The position numbers and the translations under genes were made by a program. The notes beneath the pieces were generated by a model. That model was not told the DNA's origin and searched no databases. It worked only from the letters and a program-made list of their open reading frames with translations. This document shows positions 6,601 through 10,615 of a DNA stretch of 10,615 nucleotides, piece by piece (the first letter of the stretch is position 1; each line of letters opens with the position of its first letter). The stretch comes from Goniomonas avonlea (taxonomy: Eukaryota; Cryptophyceae; Goniomonadida; Goniomonadaceae): positions 1 through 10,615 of the forward strand of contig QUTJ01031270.1 in assembly GCA_003573635.1 (NCBI GenBank), given 5' to 3'.

Positions 6601-8718
6601 ACTCGGCGAGTGCCTCCTCTTTGTGCGCCTCCTCGTCCCGGAGCCTGCGGCTGCATTCAGCCACAAAGCGATAAGAAAATTGGGCAAGACATTATCCAAC
6701 AATTTCAACGTGAAAAGCATGAGGAAATGGTTGAGCAAGGGACACTGTTGGAGGTAAACAGGCAAGGGTGATTCCTCGACGCAACGAGACACTCAGCTTG
6801 TGATCGGGATTCAGATCACCACCAGAAACCAAGTTGTGAAGAGATCATGCGTCGTGTTGGCTGTGATACAACGTGGCCGGCTTCACAAGTTGACTCACTT
6901 CTCACGTAGGTTGCGAATCTGGTCCTCGAGACCAGAAACGACATTGGCGTGTGCCTGGCGCCGACTTTCAATCTGTGGGGAGGACTGGGGTCACGGGGTG
7001 TTCTGGCAAGGCTGGACAACCCAGACATCAATCGGCCAGAGAGATAGACATGCAGAGAGCCGGACAGAGAGGCATGCGACATGGAGACAGTGGCAGACAG
7101 GCACGCGGCTGAGAGCAGACGACCGGATGCAGCGACTGGGGCCAGCAAAAAACAGAGCGACACGTGGACAGCAGACTGCGAGGCATCACCTCGACACAGA
7201 CGCGACCGCACCTCTGCATGCAAGCGTTCGCGCTCAGCTTCAAACTCACGACGCTCGTTGGCAAGTCGGTTCTCCTGCTCGCGGATTTTGTGCTCGAAGC
7301 CACCACACCGGGTCTCATCGGCCTGGATCCTGTTCTTGAGACTGCTGATTTCGAGGCGGCAGGCATCGAGGGTTGTGTTGAGGCGCTGTACCTCGCGCGC
7401 CGAACGTGTGCGCTCCTCGCTGCGGCTGTCCATCTCCTGCGGGTATGGGGTGAACGTCGAGGTCGAGGAACTGCGACGGGGTTTTGAGGAAGAGGCTGCA
7501 GTGCACGGGGAAGGCAGAGGTGCAAATCCAGGAACACACCAGGCGGAGATGGTGGAGCTCATGCACAGAATCTTCGGACTTGGTTTCAGCCAAGGAAATA
7601 GCCTCGTTGGCCTGCCTTGCCTTGAGCTGCAACTTTGGTCAGAGAAGTGTCGTTTCTGTAATCAAACCGTTGCCTATTTCGCCGCACCTGCATAGTCTCC
7701 TCGAGTTGGAGAATCTGACGATTAGCTTCCTCCAACTGCTCGCAAGGTCAGACACGTGACAGGCGAGTTGTTAGTGTCAACCTGACGAGTGAGACGGGTG
7801 TTCTCGCTCTGGCATTGTTCACGGTACTTGATTTCTTTGGTGAGAGAGATGCGAATGTGTTCCATTTCCTGAGAGTGGACCTCCATCTTTGCTTGCAGCT
7901 CCTGCTCGCCAGTGAGACAATGATGATAAACCACACACAGAAAGCAGATCACCTGCTGTTGCCCGGACATGCTATGCCGCATATTCGACACATGTGACTC
8001 GGATTCGTTCAATTGAGAGTCCAGCTTGGCTTTGAACTCATCACGCTGCCTCTTCAAGACCTCCATTTCCTGCTCGACATGAGGGGGCTGAAATCATATA
8101 GAATGTCGCACCTTTTGCAACTGACCCAACTGGCCTGTGTACGAACCACGAGCATTGCGCAGCTCCCCATCCATCCGGGAATTCATCAGGCGCTCCTGCT
8201 CAAGCTGCTGCTCCAAGGTTGTGATGGTCTCCATGAACTGTGTTGTCGTCTGCTGAATTTGTTGCTGGCTTTGGCGGGTGAGGGACACAGTGTAGGTCTC
8301 GCGGGTCGACGGTCTGTCGAAGGTCAAAGTGCATTGACTTCCCGCAGGACCCAGGACCAGCTTGCGCACGAAAGACAGCGGCCTCCCCAACACAGAGTGG
8401 CCATCCACACGCTGGATCAAATCGCCTGGCTGCACGGTCCCGTCGCTTTCTGCAGGTCCATGGTTCACCAATGTAATAACCGACTGTCGGTTCCCATGAG
8501 TTTTGTCACGTGCTGCACCAACAATGACGCACGATTCTTTTGTCCGCTGACACCCCTTCGACGAAGACAATTCCGACACTACCTTCGCCTTCCCCAGGCC
8601 GCTGCGGAAGCCCACTTGAAGTCACAATCGAAGCAGATGCATAAAGTTGCTGAGATCGACGGGTCATTTCACTTCCTCGCAAGCTCGCGCCATCAGCACT
8701 ACGCCACAAATCCTTCAT
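3605..8718 (-). CDS. PDZ-domain coiled-coil protein, ~785 aa, 16 exons
   Basis: Probably a cytoplasmic scaffold or cytoskeletal/vesicle-associated protein; I do not recognise the family. Exons: 8718-8563, 8483-8112, 8069-7953, 7901-7782, 7735-7688, 7626-7540, 7436-7212, 6972-6899, 6650-6566, 6388-6248, 6136-6037, 5598-5468, 5256-5062, 4656-4510, 4189-3944, 3718-3605. All joins keep frame. The PDZ domain spans residues ~44-115: carboxylate loop SVGIVF, then NHGPAESDGTVQPGDLIQRV and a closing strand TLTFDR. Residues ~120-745 are almost continuous heptad-type helix rich in E, Q, R, L and A. The last exon is a basic 37-aa tail (MHKEKGRRSFTGMLNYDQKM) ending NVLMA. 8718 is the first in-frame ATG (A at -3). 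Thirteen of 15 introns are phase 0. Exon 1 could end at 8554 instead, and exons 3, 4 and 5 may each gain one Gln through tandem acceptors. The start of exon 10 is the least certain. Confidence 0.78.
4455..4467. repeat. C13 homopolymer run with flanking CT tract
   Basis: Thirteen consecutive C on the plus strand followed by a CT-rich stretch to about 4481. In the sense strand of the surrounding intron (4509-4190) this reads as a GA-rich then poly-G segment close to the donor site. It is a length-variable site and a likely sequencing-error position. Confidence 0.9.
4657..5061 (-). other. 405-nt intron 13 of the PDZ gene, AT-rich with small palindromes
   Basis: The donor gtgccc is at 5061 and the acceptor gaacag ends at 4657. 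Unlike its surroundings, the 4870-5010 part is AT-rich. It contains the perfect palindrome CAGATT-AGTC-AATCTG at 4947-4962 and two near-identical copies of AATTGACAAGAA / AATTGACGAGAA (about 4885 and 4930). A GCGCGCGC run lies around 4735-4742. No coding frame in it continues the coiled coil. Confidence 0.6.
5599..6036 (-). other. 438-nt intron 11 of the PDZ gene with G-rich sense strand
   Basis: The donor gtgagc at 6036 and acceptor taaccag at 5599 join in phase 1 (Ala-Ala-Gln, split Arg, Ala-Gln-Val-Leu). It is low in complexity: C-runs on the plus strand at 5922-5929, 5937-5940, 5942-5946, 5975-5977, 5979-5983 and 5757-5766, plus a GA-rich stretch around 5715-5745. The pre-mRNA sense strand is therefore strongly G-rich and could form quadruplexes. 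Confidence 0.6.
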
Positions 8719-8873
8719 TTTTCGCTGCCCGTCCGCCAGAGGCCCACGGTCGTGTCGGCTTGTGTCACTTTGACATCTCAATCCGTTCTCCGACGATGTT
8801 CGTTGCCTCGGATCCTCTACAAAAGTAGTAGGTAACAAGTAGGTACTAAGTACCACCTGAACCTGAGATTCTG
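8719..8873. promoter_or_regulatory. Divergent promoter region between the PDZ gene and the MEAK7-like gene
   Basis: Only 155 bp separate the two start codons. Near the plus-strand gene it holds a cluster of GTAGGTA-type repeats (8825-8845) and the near-palindrome GGTACTAAGTACC at 8842-8854. No TATA box is evident. The two genes must share this interval, so coordinated expression is plausible but not shown. Confidence 0.55.
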
Positions 8874-10444
8874 ATGGGGGCTCACGAATCCAAGCACAGG
8901 TAATCACCGCTCACGAATCTCAATCGCTGACTGTACGTCAGTCCTGAGTGCAGAGCTGCTCTGCGATCCTTGACGCCCGCAGAAACCGCCTCGGTCAACA
9001 AAGTTTTTCAACAGCTCGCTGGGAAAAATGGGAATGGCCCAGCCGTGCCAGATGTGGCCCTTGCTAATTTTCTCGGCCTGCCACCGAAACTCGGGAGCCC
9101 ATGTTTCGCCACATTGGTGTCACATGGCAGTGTTAATGGTAAGGCCGCAGGAAGTCTGACCTACGATACATGGGTGGTGGCTTTGCATGAGACAATGAGG
9201 TCGGGGCAGAGCGGCAAAATCAGTTTCACGGCCGGTGTCCTCTGCGAGGGTGGCTGCCGGCGTGAAACTCTTGTGGCAAGGCTCGAAGCAATCTGTTCGA
9301 CTGAGATCCCCGACTCGGATCAAGAATCACGAAGAGCGTACTGCTGCTCCTTGGCCGATCAACTGTTCGAAGACTCGGCCAGTGTGAGCCAGGCACAGGT
9401 CGAGCGATGGTTGAAGAGTGAACGCCATCTTGTCAAAGTAAGTCGGTGTTTGAACTATTCGTTCACTGACACCTATTTAGTTCTTTTCCAGGCGACTGAA
9501 CCGCGTCCTTGTCGACTCTGCATCCTCAGACCACCCGCCTGTCAAAATGGTGGGAGGAAAGTCAGAACTGTTAAAAAGCGTCCACGTTTGGGCATTGGCT
9601 CACATGCTCCCTTCTGCACAACAAAAAACCTGGAAGCGCATCTACTCCAGCACAACAGACGGTAAAAGTTTCAGCAGGTACGACCGAAATTACGAGGTCC
9701 CCGTTTCTGGTTTCACAACTCGCGTCAGATTTTGCGGTTTCGTAGTTTGCAAGGGCCCCTGCCTTCTTGTTGTTCGCGACACCGACAATCATGTTTTTGG
9801 GTGAGGTTCAAACCAGGCTTTACGTCATATGCTCATTTGGTGGACCCAGGGCGTATCTTCCTGTGTCTTTGCGCAAACACAACGCTTTCTACGGTGACGC
9901 CGGGTGCTTTGTCTTTGGTGTGTCACCTCGCGCTCGTAAGTTTATAATCTTTGACCTCAGTGAGCCTTGATCAATTGCACAGGTGTCTATCCCGCGAGTG
10001 GGGCAAACAGTAACTTTGTCTGGTTGTCGTCCAGCATGCAGTCCTGCCGCAACGGAGTAGGTGCGCCATACGAATGATGACACGGGTATGAAAGTATTAG
10101 AGAGGATTATGCTGAGAGATCACTGCGAGGGGCCAAGAGTACGTATCGTAGGCCCAACGGTGCAGCAGGATGGGAAGGGGATGACAGGGGCAGATCGCTC
10201 TCACGTGCCAACCGCCTTTCGCTGCAGAACCAGTCTAATGAGTGAGATGCAAGACTTAGGTGCAAGACTGAAATTCAAGACGGAGTGCAAGTCAGCAATA
10301 ACTCCACCAATCGTTGTTACACTCACTCGCCGCGTTCTAACGAGAGCAATCCAGGAGTGGGTGGGCAGCAAAATCACTGGGGTATTTTTGTGGCCGATGG
10401 CTTGGAGGATGGAGAATGCCGCCAACCCTGCAGCACGTTCGAAG
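8874..10444 (+). CDS. MEAK7: MEAK7/TLDC1-like TLDc-domain protein, 3' end missing
   Basis: TLDc proteins bind or regulate the V-ATPase; animal MEAK7 is a lysosome-associated mTOR activator. Exons: 8874-8899, 8954-9437, 9481-9677, 9729-9800, 9850-9935, 9983-10060, 10355-10444, then an intron running off the edge. That gives 344 complete codons against about 456 in human MEAK7. Residues 1-7 MGAHESK fit an N-myristoylation signal (Gly2, Ser6, Lys7). Residues ~14-170 are a helical N-terminal region. The TLDc domain starts near 194: W221KRIYSS, DGKSFSRFCG, GPCLLVVRDTDNHVFGAY, FYGDAGCFVFGVSP, NGVGVGGQQNHWGIFV and CSTFEG. Five internal introns are 43-54 nt; one is 294 nt. The exon 2/3 acceptor at 9480 is chosen over 9491 because only it keeps the TLDc frame after the strong gtaagt donor. 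The C-terminal TLDc strand and tail lie outside the window. Confidence 0.82.
10061..10354 (+). other. 294-nt intron 6 of the MEAK7-like gene
   Basis: The donor gtgcgcc at 10061 and acceptor aatccag at 10354 join GTA-G to GA-GTG, restoring the conserved Gly-rich TLDc stretch NGVGVGGQ. Every other complete intron of this gene is 43-54 nt, so this one is about six times larger. It is not rich in repeats. It contains the start of a plus-strand frame that stays open through the downstream exon to the window end. Confidence 0.75.
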
Positions 10445-10489
10445 GTCTGTGATGTGCGTGTGGCGTGCGAGGTCGCGTGTTGTCTGAGC

Positions 10490-10503
10490 GGGGGGGGGGG
10501 GGG
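10490..10503. repeat. G14 homopolymer run
   Basis: Fourteen consecutive G on the plus strand inside the last, incomplete intron of the MEAK7-like gene, 45 nt after its donor site. Confidence 0.9.
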
Positions 10504-10563
10504 TATCGAACAACGAGGACTCGATTACTGCTGCCTATTGCGCTGGAGAACTCGTGGCGAGTC

Positions 10564-10565
<2 letters not shown>

Positions 10566-10615
<50 letters not shown>
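10566..10615. repeat. (CT)25 microsatellite at the window end
   Basis: An uninterrupted CT run of 25 units that continues to the last base, so its true length is unknown. It lies in the unfinished last intron of the MEAK7-like gene. Confidence 0.95.

Noticed and set aside
8013-8828. 271-codon plus-strand open frame
   Set aside because: It is antisense to exons 1-3 of the PDZ gene, whose minus-strand frame carries clear PDZ and heptad patterns. No domain is visible on the plus strand.
9492-9665. Read-through of exon 2 into the frame ATEPRPCRL of the MEAK7-like gene
   Set aside because: This frame loses the TLDc domain. Using the acceptor at 9480 after the gtaagt donor restores it exactly.
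10201-10425. 74-codon minus-strand open frame
   Set aside because: It spans an intron/exon border of the MEAK7-like gene on the opposite strand and shows no domain.
1-10615. tRNA, rRNA, CRISPR array, transposase or viral genes
   Set aside because: I looked on both strands and found no cloverleaf, rRNA-like sequence, regularly spaced repeats, transposase motif or viral protein.

Overview
This window looks like nuclear DNA of a compact, intron-rich eukaryote, most likely a protist. The reading frames of three of its four genes only make sense when joined across GT-AG introns, many of them just 39-55 nt long. It also carries microsatellites, homopolymer runs and one AATAAA signal. There are no bacterial operons or ribosome binding sites. 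An EGF/LamG secreted protein, a PDZ coiled-coil protein and a MEAK7-type TLDc protein together would suit a unicellular relative of animals or another free-living protist, but the species cannot be named from the sequence.

Layout: two divergent gene pairs. (A) On the minus strand, 2430 to 212, is a secreted glycoprotein gene of about 448 aa: signal peptide, an unrecognised cysteine-containing N-terminal region, a calcium-binding EGF-like module and a C-terminal LamG/concanavalin-A-like domain, in seven exons. Its last intron (930-343) is about ten times longer than most others and holds a (TG)25 tract and a duplicated AT-rich element. (B) On the plus strand, 2622-3116, is an apparently intronless 164-aa protein of unknown family. 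A and B start 191 bp apart. Between B and the next gene lie 488 bp containing two sets of short direct repeats. (C) On the minus strand, 8718 to 3605, is a 16-exon gene for a protein of about 785 aa with an N-terminal PDZ domain and a long coiled coil, with AATAAA just past the stop. (D) On the plus strand, from 8874 and running off the right edge, is a TLDc-domain protein closely resembling MEAK7 (TLDC1), with an N-myristoylation-type start. C and D start 155 bp apart.

The genes do not form an obvious pathway. A would act outside the cell or on its surface, C is probably a cytoplasmic scaffold, and D is probably tied to lysosome/V-ATPase/mTOR biology by family knowledge. What links them is arrangement: short divergent promoters and tight spacing. 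Exon joins were worked out by eye from splice-site phase and domain continuity. Those in D, and most in A and C, keep frame exactly; a few have alternatives, noted in the entries.
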